From Terriglobales bacterium (GTDB lineage Bacteria > Acidobacteriota > Terriglobia > Terriglobales > Acidobacteriaceae), in contig JAOAPE010000012.1 in assembly GCA_025462725.1 (NCBI GenBank), forward strand, positions 62,001 through 126,000: DNA of 64,000 nucleotides, read 5' to 3'. The position numbers were made by a program, and so were the translations under genes. Below, piece by piece: positions 34,889 through 43,993 of this stretch. A model generated the notes under the pieces. It had not been told where the DNA came from, did not search any database, and worked only from the letters and a program-made list of their open reading frames with translations. The first letter of the stretch is position 1, and every line of letters begins with the position of its first letter.

Positions 34889-35536
34889 ATGACCCCTCGC
34901 GTGCGCGGCCAGGAAGCGCAAGCGGTTGCAGGTTCGCCATCGTTCAGCGTAACTCCTGTTTTTGAGACGCTTTCTGATGCCGAGATCATGCTTCGGGCTG
35001 GCGCAGGCGATGACGCCGCTTTCGATTACCTGGTGGAGAAGTTCCGTCGTCCGATGGTCAGCTTTATGTACCGAATGTCACACAATCAGGCAGTAGCGGA
35101 AGAGCTGGCTCAGGAAGTCTTTCTACGGGTTTACCGGTCGCGCGCGACGTATGCCGCGGACGCAAAATTTACGACTTGGCTCTATCGCATTGCTACGAAT
35201 CTGGCAGTGAATCACGCTCGGGATACGCGGCAGGAGCGCACGGCTGACACTGTTCTGTTGGACGAGCCTGACGAGGAAACCGGAACAACTGTTGATGTGG
35301 CAGACAAAAGTTTGACAGCCGAACAGAGCTTGCTTCGCGCAGAGCGGTTGGCCGCTATCCGGAAACACGTCATGGCATTGCCGGAACGTCAACGGATGGC
35401 GGTGTTGATGCACAAATATCAAGAACTGGATTACAAGGAAATCGCCAAAGTATTAAAGTTAAGTGAATCGGCAACGAAATCATTGTTGTTCCGCGCGTAT
35501 GAATCGCTGCGCGAAAAGTTACAGGCTTTCGTCTAG
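34889..35536 (+). CDS. ECF-type RNA polymerase sigma factor
   Basis: About 215 residues from ATG 34889, which is preceded by a GCAGGA ribosome site; the frame can be extended to TTG 34733 but the added 52 residues are not conserved-looking. Region 2 ('FDYLVEKFRRPMVSFMYRM', 'AEELAQEVFLRVYRS', 'FTTWLYRIATNLAVNHARD') and region 4 ('LPERQRMAVLMHKYQELDYKEIAKVLKLSESATKSLLFRAYESLREKL', in part) are typical of RpoE-like sigma factors. It directs polymerase to an extracytoplasmic-stress or similar regulon. It is followed after 12 nt by its probable anti-sigma factor. The conserved 'KLSES' helix-turn-helix would read the -35 element. Confidence 0.93.
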   Translation: MTPRVRGQEAQAVAGSPSFSVTPVFETLSDAEIMLRAGAGDDAAFDYLVEKFRRPMVSFMYRMSHNQAVAEELAQEVFLRVYRSRATYAADAKFTTWLYRIATNLAVNHARDTRQERTADTVLLDEPDEETGTTVDVADKSLTAEQSLLRAERLAAIRKHVMALPERQRMAVLMHKYQELDYKEIAKVLKLSESATKSLLFRAYESLREKLQAFV

Positions 35537-35548
35537 GTTGGAGTAGTT

Positions 35549-36079
35549 ATGAATTGCAATCAGATACAGGAAAAGTTTCTTGACCTCGCGCTAACGGATA
35601 CGAATCCCGTTTCCAGTGAAGTCTCAACTCATCTGGCCGGCTGCGCAGAATGCGCTCAGCTTTACAGCGCTCTGCGGGAAACTATGTGGGCAATGGACGC
35701 ATGGCAGTCGCCGGAGCCATCGCAGTATTTCAACACTCGTTTTCAGGCGCGGCTTGCAGAAGTGAAACGCGAAGAAACTCTCGCGCCTGTAGGCGTATTC
35801 GACTGGTTGCGCAAACCTGCTTTCGGAGTGCCGGTTTGGCGTCCGATGGCTGCGGGGGCATTGGTTTTTGCGCTGGCTCTGGGAGCCACGATGTATAAGA
35901 GCCCTCTCGTGAATACACCAACCAGGACGGGTGCAACCGAGGCGAGCGCTGCCGTTAACGATCTGCAGAAGCTTGAGAAGAACCAGGACTTGTACTCTGA
36001 TTTCGACCTCCTGGATGACCTCAAGACCGATGCTTCCCAGACAGGTTCCGGCAACAAAGGTTCCAGCGCTGAATTGTAG
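35549..36079 (+). CDS. Anti-sigma factor with zinc-binding ZAS motif
   Basis: A 176-residue single-pass membrane protein. The N-terminal anti-sigma domain has the ZAS zinc motif H-x3-C-x2-C ('HLAGCAEC', about residues 28-35) after an N-terminal Cys (Cys3). A transmembrane helix lies at about 92-110 ('AAGALVFALALGATMY'), leaving a short Asp/Ser-rich extracytoplasmic tail of about 65 residues. It should hold the upstream ECF sigma at the membrane until a signal releases it. The gap between the genes is 12 nt, so they form one transcript. Confidence 0.88.
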   Translation: MNCNQIQEKFLDLALTDTNPVSSEVSTHLAGCAECAQLYSALRETMWAMDAWQSPEPSQYFNTRFQARLAEVKREETLAPVGVFDWLRKPAFGVPVWRPMAAGALVFALALGATMYKSPLVNTPTRTGATEASAAVNDLQKLEKNQDLYSDFDLLDDLKTDASQTGSGNKGSSAEL

Positions 36080-36128
36080 GATTCACCAGCACGGAATTGT
36101 TGGATTCAATGGTATTGTAGGTAAGATT

Positions 36129-36818
36129 TTGTCGCTATCTAATCACATCTCGGCGCGTTCTCTGGTGATCGCCGTGCTGCTTGCAGGCAGCGCGATGGCG
36201 CAGAAGTCTACGCCTGTGCCTTCCACACCGCCTCCTGCGCAGACAGGTGCGGCTCCGGAAAAATCGGGCGACGATGGATCTGATAAATCCGTGTCACCGG
36301 ACAAGCGTTTTGGGCGCTTCAATATGCGCCGCCGCGGGGATGGAAGATCTGCCGCTCCGCCTGCGGGCCAATGGCTCCGTCGCTATCACAATCTACCGCC
36401 ACAGCAGCAGCAGAACCTTTTGAGCAACGATCCGCAGTTTCAGAAATTGCCGCCCACCCGGCAGGAACAGCTACGCGGTCAGCTTAAGGAATTCAACAGC
36501 CGTTCGCCGGAACAACAGCAACGCATGCTCGACCGCATGGCTAAGTTCGAGAACATGAGCGATGAGCAGAAGCAGCAGTTGGAAAAGCTTCATCAGCGCA
36601 TGCATGAGATTCCCGAAGGCCGCCGAGCGGTGGTACGCCGTGAATTCCAGTTGCTACAGCAGTTGACGCCAGACCAGCGGCAGCGGGTGATGAGTTCCGA
36701 TTCCTACCACACAACTTTCTCTGACGGTGAAAGAGAAATCATCAAAGGCATGACTGACATTCAGGCGTCTTCTGGCGATGCCGACGGCCCTCCGCCTGAT
36801 TCGCCTGAATTTTTCTAG
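36129..36818 (+). CDS. Exported Gln/Arg-rich protein (DUF3106-like), third gene of the sigma operon
   Basis: About 229 residues from TTG 36129, preceded by an AGGTAAG ribosome site; the longer open frame overlaps the anti-sigma gene out of frame and is not protein-like. A signal peptide (about 1-25, 'VIAVLLAGSAMAQ') is followed by a Pro/Ser linker. Gln/Arg-rich helices follow with recurring 'LPPQQQQNLLSNDPQFQKLPP', 'RSPEQQQRMLDRMAKFENM' and 'LTPDQRQRVM' segments, the pattern of DUF3106 or Spy-like periplasmic proteins. It begins 49 nt after the anti-sigma gene. A periplasmic stress or envelope function under the sigma factor is inferred from position and from likeness to Spy/CpxP-type proteins. 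Confidence 0.75.
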   Translation: MSLSNHISARSLVIAVLLAGSAMAQKSTPVPSTPPPAQTGAAPEKSGDDGSDKSVSPDKRFGRFNMRRRGDGRSAAPPAGQWLRRYHNLPPQQQQNLLSNDPQFQKLPPTRQEQLRGQLKEFNSRSPEQQQRMLDRMAKFENMSDEQKQQLEKLHQRMHEIPEGRRAVVRREFQLLQQLTPDQRQRVMSSDSYHTTFSDGEREIIKGMTDIQASSGDADGPPPDSPEFF

Positions 36819-36878
36819 CGTTTCTTACGCCTACCGCGTTTGCAGCTACCTGCCTCCTCAAAATAGAATCCATAGCCT

Positions 36879-37574
36879 ATGAACAAAGTGGTTGTGAATG
36901 CGGACGAAGCCATCCGCGACATCCCCGATGGCGCCACCATCATGGTCGGAGGCTTCGGACTGTGTGGTATTCCAGAAAACCTGATTGACGCGCTTGTCCG
37001 CAAGGGCGTAAAAAACCTCACTACGATCAGCAACAACGTCGGTATCGACGATTTCGGTTTAGGCAAGTGCCTTGCCGCCGGACAGATAGTCAAGCACGTC
37101 GGAAGTTACGTTGGCGAAAACCGTCTTCTGGAAGAGATGGTTTTGAGCAACAAGCTTGATCTCACGTTAGTGCCACAGGGAACTTTTGCCGAGCGGCTTC
37201 GCGCAGGCGGAGCGGGCATTCCTGCATTTTTCACTCCCACCGGGGTTGGCACGATCGTCGCCGACGGCAAAGAAGTGCGTGAGTTCGATGGCCGACAATA
37301 CGTGATGGAGCGCGCACTGAAAGCTGACTTCGCTCTGATCAAAGCCTACAAGGGCGACAAGTGGGGAAATCTCATTTATCGGAAGACGGCGCGCAATTTC
37401 AATCCGATGATGGCCATGGCCGCGAGAGTGACAATCGTCGAAGTAGAAGAGATGGTGGAAGTCGGCTCTCTTGATCCCGACAAAGTCATGACCCCGAGCG
37501 TCTACGTCCAACGCATCTTCCAAGGACAAAATTACGAGAAGCGCATCGAGCGTCGTACGTTGAGGAAGGAATAG
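36879..37574 (+). CDS. scoA: 3-oxoacid CoA-transferase subunit A
   Basis: A 231-residue alpha subunit of a succinyl-CoA:3-ketoacid CoA-transferase-type enzyme. The N-terminal 'ATIMVGGFGLCGIPENLIDAL' contains the family signature, and 'SNNVGIDDFGLGKCLAAGQI' and 'GVGTIVADGKEVREFDG' are conserved. With subunit B it transfers CoA between succinate and acetoacetate-type acids, linking ketone-body or branched-chain breakdown to the TCA cycle. It is 3 nt upstream of scoB, so both are cotranslated. Confidence 0.94.
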   Translation: MNKVVVNADEAIRDIPDGATIMVGGFGLCGIPENLIDALVRKGVKNLTTISNNVGIDDFGLGKCLAAGQIVKHVGSYVGENRLLEEMVLSNKLDLTLVPQGTFAERLRAGGAGIPAFFTPTGVGTIVADGKEVREFDGRQYVMERALKADFALIKAYKGDKWGNLIYRKTARNFNPMMAMAARVTIVEVEEMVEVGSLDPDKVMTPSVYVQRIFQGQNYEKRIERRTLRKE

Positions 37575-37577
37575 AGC

Positions 37578-38270
37578 ATGTCCACACAGCCGCTTCCAAA
37601 AACTGACAAGCAGAAGGACACAGAGAAACGCGATCGCATTGTGAAGCGCGTTGCCAAAGAATTGCGCGACGGCTTCTACGTCAATCTCGGCATCGGCATG
37701 CCCACGCTGGTCGCCAACCACGTTCCAGCGGGCATGGACGTCATCCTGCAGAGCGAAAATGGAATGTTGGGCATTGGCCCATATCCTTTTCCTGGACAGG
37801 AAGACGCTGACTTGATCAACGCAGGCAAGGAAACAGTTTCTGAGATTGCCGGAACCGCCTACTTCGATAGCGTTGATTCATTCGCCATGATTCGCGGTGG
37901 TCACATTGACCTCAGTGTCCTCGGCGCAATGGAAGTGGACGAACATGGCAACCTTGCCAACTGGATGATCCCCGGCAAGATGGTGAAGGGAATGGGCGGT
38001 GCCATGGATCTCGTGGCCGGCGCTCGCCGAGTAATTGTCGCAATGGAGCACACCACACGAGACGGAAAGGCGAAGATACTGAAGAATTGCACTCTTCCGC
38101 TCACTGGAGTGAAAGTCGTGGAGACGATTGTCACTGAAATGGGATGGATGAAAGTGACACTAGAGGGACTATTACTGGAAGAAATCGCACCCGGCCTGAC
38201 CCCGCAAGACGTTCAGCGAGTCACAGAACCGAAGCTGATCATAAGTCCAAGTCTCAAGGAAATGATCTAG
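37578..38270 (+). CDS. scoB: 3-oxoacid CoA-transferase subunit B
   Basis: A 230-residue beta subunit. The catalytic Glu is in '[12 protein letters not shown]' (about residue 57), preceded by '[14 protein letters not shown]'. '[28 protein letters not shown]' (in part) and '[14 protein letters not shown]' are family motifs. The N-terminal 20 residues are Lys-rich. The stop is 4 nt from the stop of the convergent nucleotidyltransferase-like gene. Confidence 0.94.
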   Translation: MSTQPLPKTDKQKDTEKRDRIVKRVAKELRDGFYVNLGIGMPTLVANHVPAGMDVILQSENGMLGIGPYPFPGQEDADLINAGKETVSEIAGTAYFDSVDSFAMIRGGHIDLSVLGAMEVDEHGNLANWMIPGKMVKGMGGAMDLVAGARRVIVAMEHTTRDGKAKILKNCTLPLTGVKVVETIVTEMGWMKVTLEGLLLEEIAPGLTPQDVQRVTEPKLIISPSLKEMI

Positions 38271-38274
38271 CAAT

Positions 38275-39075
38275 TCACTTCAGCAGGTCTGCGCGACCGC
38301 GCATTCGGGACGCCAACTCGATCAATCCAAGCAATGTTGGTCCGGCCACTCCTGGCGGCAGGCTTCTCTCGTCCCGCGCTGATGAAAGCCCCAGTAGCGG
38401 CGCCGAGAAGTAATTCGAATCCTCGCCAAGCTCGCGCGCTACGCGCTCCAAAGATCCTCGTGAGGAAGTCTTCAGGGAGATTCGGGGCAATTCCGCGGGA
38501 AGAACGCCCTCCAGTATCAACATGGTTGCGGCTGCCGAGCGCAGCGGTCCACTGGCGTCGGCGATGACACCGGCAAGCTGGTGCTCGCTGTTTGTGCGCT
38601 GAACGTAGGCCTCCCGAAGCTGCAGCACGATATTGAGCAACATCTTTTTTAACCGGAGAACATTCGATTCGCGCGGGACCTCAAGATTCTGGAATGGATC
38701 TGAACCATACAGCACGATCGGCAGCTGGGCAGCGTTTCCAAACTTCTGCGCGAAGGCTGAGGTCGCCGATCCTAATTCACCAACCAGCAAGAACATCGCG
38801 CGAAAAGGGACAACTGCTTGCGCTTGCTTCAATGCTTGCCTTGCTTGGTCAGCACGAAAGCCCTTGAAGTCGTTCAGCAGGACCACAACATCGATGCCAT
38901 GCTTCTCATCTGCGTCTTTGGGTTCATTGCCAAGAAGGACGACCGAATCTAAATCTGGCCCGAATGCGATCCGAACCGAGCGCACAAACTCATCCAGCGC
39001 GCGTGAGACATCCTGGGAAAGGTGAAGGAGAGCCTCTGCACCGGCACTGGACGTAACTCCCCGACCCATGGACAT
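38275..39075 (-). CDS. Nucleotidyltransferase-fold protein with a degenerate active site
   Basis: A 266-residue protein. Residues about 28-130 resemble the minimal nucleotidyltransferase fold: 'DSVVLLGNEPKDADEKHGIDVVVLLND' (in part) aligns with the 'GSxxxG...DID' motif. The Gly-Ser is Gly-Asn and only one Asp of the metal pair is evident, so catalysis is doubtful. The C-terminal half is helical, like HEPN or substrate-binding partners of such proteins. It could be an antitoxin-like or regulatory pseudo-enzyme. No toxin partner gene is seen next to it. The start is ATG; an in-frame alternative is only two codons downstream. Confidence 0.6.
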   Translation of the reverse strand: MSMGRGVTSSAGAEALLHLSQDVSRALDEFVRSVRIAFGPDLDSVVLLGNEPKDADEKHGIDVVVLLNDFKGFRADQARQALKQAQAVVPFRAMFLLVGELGSATSAFAQKFGNAAQLPIVLYGSDPFQNLEVPRESNVLRLKKMLLNIVLQLREAYVQRTNSEHQLAGVIADASGPLRSAAATMLILEGVLPAELPRISLKTSSRGSLERVARELGEDSNYFSAPLLGLSSARDERSLPPGVAGPTLLGLIELASRMRGRADLLK

Positions 39076-39250
39076 CGATTCCCCTTGTATTGAACTTCGA
39101 TTGTTCTTTCTTGATTTTCGCAGCTTGGGTGGAACCGCGACCTGACAAAACGCAGTTGTTACGAAATCCGGAATTCAGGGGAGGAACCGCGGAGTGAGTT
39201 AATAGCAAATCGGGTGACCCGTCTTGTCATACGGGTCACCCGAATGCTGA

Positions 39251-40759
39251 TTACAACATTGTGCAAACAGACTTCTTCTGCAGATATAGATCAAGTGCGT
39301 CGTGACCCATCTCGCGGCCCCACCCTGACTGTTTGTATCCGCCGAACGGCATGGCGGCGTCGAAGATGTTGTAGCAATTGATCCAGACGGTACCTGCACC
39401 CAGCGCTTCTGCAACGCGATGCGCGCGGCTCAGGTCTTTCGTCCAGATACCCGCAGCCAATCCATAGATGTTGTCATTTCCTTGCTTGACGACGTCCTCT
39501 ATGTCAGTGAACGGAGTAGCCGTGACAACAGGTCCAAAGATTTCTTCCTGCACCACTTTCATCTTTGGATTAGTGTTCACTAAGACTGTAGGCTCCACGA
39601 AGTAGCCCTTGCCATCTTTCTTCTTTCCGCCAGTGGATGCCTTAGCGCCTTCGCTGAATCCTGACTCCAGATATCCGCAAACGCGATTGAGCTGTTCTTC
39701 AGAGACGAGCGGCCCCATCTGCGTCGATGGATCTAGTCCCGGTCCCACCTTGATTTTCTTCGCCTGGTCAGAAATACCTTCAACGACTTCATCGAAGATG
39801 CCCTTCTCTATATACAGCCGTGAACCAGCGCAGCAGCATTGACCCTGGTTGAAGAAGATTGCGCTGGCGGCGCCTTGGATGGAACCCTTTTGGTCGGCAT
39901 CTTGGAAGATGATGTTCGGCGATTTGCCTCCCAATTCAAGAGACACCTTCTTCAGGTTGCCGGCAGCCGCATGAAGAATTAGCTTGCCTACTTCCGTCGA
40001 TCCCGTGAATGCGACTTTGTCCACATCAGGATGGGCCGCGAGTGCTGCACCGGCGGTTTCGCCGAATCCTGGGACGATGTTTACAACGCCCTCGGGGAAT
40101 CCGGCTTCAACGATCAGCTCGCCCAGACGTAGTGCTGTAAGAGGAGTCTGTTCCGCAGGCTTGAGGACTACGGTGCATCCTGTCGCCAATGCCGGCGCGA
40201 GTTTCCATGCGGCCATCAGCAACGGGAAGTTCCATGGGATGATCTGTCCCACAACTCCAATGGGTTCACGCCGCGTGTACACAAAGAACTTCGCGCCAGG
40301 CGCATATGGAACCGATATCGGAATCGTGTTGCCTTCGATCTTCGTAGCCCACCCAGCCATGTATCGCAGGATGTCTACTGCCAGCGGCACATCGGCGCCG
40401 CGCGCCACGGTCAGCGGTTTGCCGTTATCCATCGATTCGAGCGTGGCGAACTCTTCGGTGTTTTGCTCGAGCAGGTCGGCCAACTTCCAGATCATGCGTC
40501 CACGCTCGGAAACCGTCATCTTGCGCCATGCGGAATTCGGTTCGAACGCCTTGCGTGCGGCGGCTACTGCGCGATCAATATCAGCCTTGTCGCCCTCCGC
40601 GACTTGGGCCAGAACTTCTCCTGTTGCGGGATCATAAGTGGTGAAGGTCTTGCCGGATGCGGCATCGCTCCACTTGTTGTTGATGAGTATCTTTCCTTTT
40701 TTTGTGACAAAGCTGGCAGCGCCGGGATGAATGCTCGCCGAAACAGTTGCGACTCCCAT
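39251..40759 (-). CDS. Aldehyde dehydrogenase (NAD-dependent, ALDH superfamily)
   Basis: 502 residues from ATG 40759, which has an AAGGAGGA ribosome site; the 32 codons upstream are spurious. The catalytic Cys is in 'FFNQGQCCCAGSR' (about residue 302), the general-base Glu in 'LELGGKSP' (about 268), and the cofactor motif 'FTGSTEVGK' and 'IIPWNFPLLMAAWKLAPALA' are present. Closest in pattern to class 1/2 (retinal- or betaine-type) dehydrogenases. It oxidises aldehydes to acids; the natural substrate is not determinable here. Monocistronic on the minus strand. Confidence 0.95.
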   Translation of the reverse strand: MGVATVSASIHPGAASFVTKKGKILINNKWSDAASGKTFTTYDPATGEVLAQVAEGDKADIDRAVAAARKAFEPNSAWRKMTVSERGRMIWKLADLLEQNTEEFATLESMDNGKPLTVARGADVPLAVDILRYMAGWATKIEGNTIPISVPYAPGAKFFVYTRREPIGVVGQIIPWNFPLLMAAWKLAPALATGCTVVLKPAEQTPLTALRLGELIVEAGFPEGVVNIVPGFGETAGAALAAHPDVDKVAFTGSTEVGKLILHAAAGNLKKVSLELGGKSPNIIFQDADQKGSIQGAASAIFFNQGQCCCAGSRLYIEKGIFDEVVEGISDQAKKIKVGPGLDPSTQMGPLVSEEQLNRVCGYLESGFSEGAKASTGGKKKDGKGYFVEPTVLVNTNPKMKVVQEEIFGPVVTATPFTDIEDVVKQGNDNIYGLAAGIWTKDLSRAHRVAEALGAGTVWINCYNIFDAAMPFGGYKQSGWGREMGHDALDLYLQKKSVCTML

Positions 40760-40992
40760 AACTAGTCCTCCTTGTGGACTTACTTCGAAGAAGTTGTGAC
40801 CAGCGGCCCTGACTCGGGCATGGTCAAGATAGAAAAGTCTCGGGCGAAAGCTCATGGCCGGATGGCAAATGCAATCAAAAACTGCCGACTAGATTGCACC
40901 GCAGACAGGCTGGGTCCCGAGGCTCAGAATGTTAGTCCCGTTCGGGCGAGAACGCAAATCCGAGATTAAACGTTATAATTTCCTGCACAAAA

Positions 40993-41394
40993 ATGAAACT
41001 CAATCGTATAGCGACGGTGCTCGCCGGTCTGTCAATCACCGCATTCTTGCTTACAGCAGCAGGCCACGCATTTCTCGCCACTCCCGCATTGCTGGCGGAA
41101 TTACGCAAGGGCAAAGTCGATCCCGAATGGATTACAGCGATGAAGTCCATTTGGCTCCTGGCTTCAGTGAACACCGCATTTCTGGGCGGGCTGGTTGCAT
41201 TGGTTTGCTTCAGAAAAGCGGCAATCTCGGCCAAAGGCCTCGCGAATGCTATCGGGGTCCTGATGGTTTTGCAGGCCGCTTATCTTTTCTTCGAACTCGG
41301 CCTTTTCCCCGGAGCTGTACTGATGGTTACATCTGGCGTGCTACTTCTGATTGCGATGCGCTTGTCCGTTTCACCGCAGGGTCGCATAGAATAA
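40993..41394 (+). CDS. Small integral membrane protein
   Basis: 133 residues with four predicted transmembrane helices (about 7-28, 50-70, 78-100, 105-123). No family I recognise. It ends 5 nt before the start of the membrane/spermidine-synthase-like gene, so the two form an operon. A longer open frame covering this region in another frame is an artefact. Confidence 0.8.
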   Translation: MKLNRIATVLAGLSITAFLLTAAGHAFLATPALLAELRKGKVDPEWITAMKSIWLLASVNTAFLGGLVALVCFRKAAISAKGLANAIGVLMVLQAAYLFFELGLFPGAVLMVTSGVLLLIAMRLSVSPQGRIE

Positions 41395-41399
41395 GCGCA

Positions 41400-43763
41400 A
41401 TGTCCTCTCACTCCGGTGTGGCACCCAGCAGGGAATTTCCTCAACAGCAACCCGCGTTTGTGAAGGTCGTGTTTGGATCCACGATCTTCCTGAGCGCATT
41501 CCTGCTCTTCCAGATCCAATTGCTGATGGCCAAGTTCCTGCTGCCCTGGTTTGGCGGAGCCGCCGCGGTCTGGACCACCTGCATGCTTTTTTTTCAGGTG
41601 TTGCTGCTTGGGGGATACGCCTATGCGCACTTCCTGTCATCGCGCTTCCGTCGGAGAACCCAGTTCGGATTGCATGTGGCCCTGCTCGCTGCATCCTTAG
41701 TGATGCTTGCGGTACGCGCTTTCATCTGGAACTCTCCCATCACGCCGGACGCAAACTGGAAACCAATCAACGGAGACTCCCCGATCAGCGGCTTGCTAGC
41801 TCTCCTGTCGCTCAGCATTGGATTGCCATTTCTCTTGTTGTCCGCAACCAGCCCCTTGCTGCAACGATGGTTAATCGGGGAAGACTCAACGCGATCGGAC
41901 CAGGGAACATACAAGCTCTACGCGCTATCAAATGTTGGGTCCATGCTGGGGCTGCTCTCGTACCCGTTTGTGGTGGAACCACATCTTCGACTTGCCACGC
42001 AGGCCAGATTATGGAGTGCCGGATTCGGTTGTTTTTCGGTGCTGTGCGCTCTGTGCGCAAAACTTGCTTCGAAGGCGGCTAGCAGGCAGGAACAATCGAA
42101 CGACATTGAGGCTTCTGGTTCGATCGGAATCACGACAAAGACCCGGGTGATGTGGTTCACGTTGGCCCTCTGCGGATCCTTGATGCTGCTGGCCACAACC
42201 AACCTCATTTGTCAGGACTTAGGCGTAGTGCCGCTCTTATGGGTATTCCCTCTTAGCGTTTACCTTTTGACTTTCATCCTATGTTTCGGAACCGCCCGTA
42301 TTTACCGGCGCGAGCTGTTCCATCCTGCATACGCGGTTGTTGGATTGTTGGCGTCTCTTGCTCTGCTCATCGGCCAAAATGCGCAACCCATCTCACAGAT
42401 TTATATCTACTCACTTACGCTGTTCATTGCGTGCATGGTTTGCCATGGCGAACTGAGTAAGCTCAAACCGGATGCAAAGCACCTGACATCTTTTTATCTG
42501 ACGATCTCAGCCGGTGGTGCCGCCGGAGGCACTCTCGTCGGTGTGATCGCACCTCTGTTGTTCCGAGAATATTGGGAATATCACATCGGGCTGTTCCTGG
42601 TAGCTGTGCTTTTGCTCGCCGCGCTCTATATGGATCGCGAATCGTGGATACATACCGGCAAAGTATGGGTTCCGTTTGCTCTCGCGTTGGCATTCGCACT
42701 TCTCCCCGGCTTCGTGGTGTACGCAGGCTGGATATGGATGACGGCCAAAGCCCTGGCAGCTTACAAGATTCTCTTGTTCGCTCTGCTATTGCTCAACATC
42801 TTCGGCGTTTGGCGTGTGGTGACCAAGGCGGAAGGCGGAAAGTGGGAATTGCGCTTCATGCAGGGTGGAATCCTAACCGGTCTGCTTGTCTTTGGCGCTC
42901 TGTTGACCGGTCACGTCACTATCACCGACCACACCGTGTTGGCGCAGACTCGAAACTTCTATGGTGTGCTGTTTGTGAATGACCGCGGAGCTCCGGGATC
43001 GCAATTTGAGCATTATGAATTACTGCATGGACGCACGGCGCATGGGATCCAGTTGCAGCGTCCAGAGTACAAAAGGGTTTTGACCAGCTACTACACCCGG
43101 AAAAGCGGAGTTGGCTTGGCGATACTCAACTACCCTCGTGCGCTCGCTCCCAATGGCGCTATTCGAATCGGTGCTGTGGGGTTGGGTGTGGGAACAATCT
43201 CCGCTTATGCTCGGCCTGGTGATCTCGTCCGCTTTTATGAGATCAATCCGCAGGTGATCAAATTTGCGCTCGGCGACAAAGCCATGTTTTCCTACTTGGA
43301 AAGCTCCGCCGGCAGATTCCAGATCGTGCGTGGCGATGCCCGTGTTTCGCTGGAACGCGAACTCTCGGAAAATGATCCGCAAAACTTTGACATCCTCGTG
43401 CTGGACGCATTCAGCAGTGACGCCATCCCTGTGCACTTACTCACGCGAGAAGCATTGCAGCTTTACATGAAGCATCTACGCAGTCCGGAGTCGGTGATTG
43501 CTATCCATGTCTCGAACAAGGCGCTGGATCTGGCTCCTGTCGTCGCGGGTCTTGCTAACGACCTCAACTTCAACGCGACTTTCGTTATCAATGGAGGCGA
43601 TGGTGGCGCCATCAGGGCCAGCGAATGGATACTTCTTTCCCAAGGCGCGCAGACGTTGAATGCCCCTGAAATCCTTGCAGCAGGGCTGCCGCTGGTGCCG
43701 AACAAGCAGGCACCACTGTGGACAGATGATTACAGCGATCTACTCTCTGTCTTGAAGCATTAG
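41400..43763 (+). CDS. Polytopic membrane protein fused to a spermidine-synthase-like domain
   Basis: 787 residues from ATG 41400. The N-terminal 500 residues hold about 12-14 hydrophobic helices, starting with 'FVKVVFGSTIFLSAFLLFQIQLL' (in part), like the MFS-related halves of these fusions. The C-terminal 260 residues are a spermine/spermidine-synthase-type Rossmann domain: 'IGAVGLGVGTISAYARPGD' (SAM/dcSAM loop), 'FYEINPQVIKFA', 'IVRGDARVSLE' and 'DILVLDAFSSDAIPVHLLT' (catalytic Asp). Such fusions are widespread in soil bacteria and their substrate is not established. No SAM decarboxylase is nearby, so true polyamine synthesis is uncertain. Confidence 0.88.
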   Translation: MSSHSGVAPSREFPQQQPAFVKVVFGSTIFLSAFLLFQIQLLMAKFLLPWFGGAAAVWTTCMLFFQVLLLGGYAYAHFLSSRFRRRTQFGLHVALLAASLVMLAVRAFIWNSPITPDANWKPINGDSPISGLLALLSLSIGLPFLLLSATSPLLQRWLIGEDSTRSDQGTYKLYALSNVGSMLGLLSYPFVVEPHLRLATQARLWSAGFGCFSVLCALCAKLASKAASRQEQSNDIEASGSIGITTKTRVMWFTLALCGSLMLLATTNLICQDLGVVPLLWVFPLSVYLLTFILCFGTARIYRRELFHPAYAVVGLLASLALLIGQNAQPISQIYIYSLTLFIACMVCHGELSKLKPDAKHLTSFYLTISAGGAAGGTLVGVIAPLLFREYWEYHIGLFLVAVLLLAALYMDRESWIHTGKVWVPFALALAFALLPGFVVYAGWIWMTAKALAAYKILLFALLLLNIFGVWRVVTKAEGGKWELRFMQGGILTGLLVFGALLTGHVTITDHTVLAQTRNFYGVLFVNDRGAPGSQFEHYELLHGRTAHGIQLQRPEYKRVLTSYYTRKSGVGLAILNYPRALAPNGAIRIGAVGLGVGTISAYARPGDLVRFYEINPQVIKFALGDKAMFSYLESSAGRFQIVRGDARVSLERELSENDPQNFDILVLDAFSSDAIPVHLLTREALQLYMKHLRSPESVIAIHVSNKALDLAPVVAGLANDLNFNATFVINGGDGGAIRASEWILLSQGAQTLNAPEILAAGLPLVPNKQAPLWTDDYSDLLSVLKH

Positions 43764-43770
43764 AGACGTG

Positions 43771-43971
43771 CTATTCATGCAGCGGCCCAGTAAGGATTCG
43801 CGCCGGCAGCATGAAAATCGCCCACACCAGCTTCAGCACACCTTCTACCGCAAGCCCGACGATTCTGAACGGCAACAACACGAACCACACGATCGGGTAG
43901 AGAACAAGCGCCAGCAGCGCTAGCGGCCAGCACAATACGAACAGGATGCACCAAAGCAGCAGCTTCAGCAT
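43771..43971 (-). CDS. Small hydrophobic membrane protein
   Basis: 66 residues, almost wholly hydrophobic ('LLLWCILFVLCWPLALLALVLYPIVWFVLLPFRIVGLAVEGVLKLVWAIF', in part), forming two probable membrane segments. Family unknown. It lies 22 nt after the Sel1-repeat gene on the same strand, so it is probably part of that transcript. Confidence 0.65.
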   Translation of the reverse strand: MLKLLLWCILFVLCWPLALLALVLYPIVWFVLLPFRIVGLAVEGVLKLVWAIFMLPARILTGPLHE

Positions 43972-43993
43972 TTAGACTATCTCCTGCTCAATA

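Noticed and set aside
40929-41399. Upstream part of the 944-codon open frame
   Set aside because: It runs out of frame through the clear four-helix membrane protein gene; the fusion protein begins at ATG 41400.
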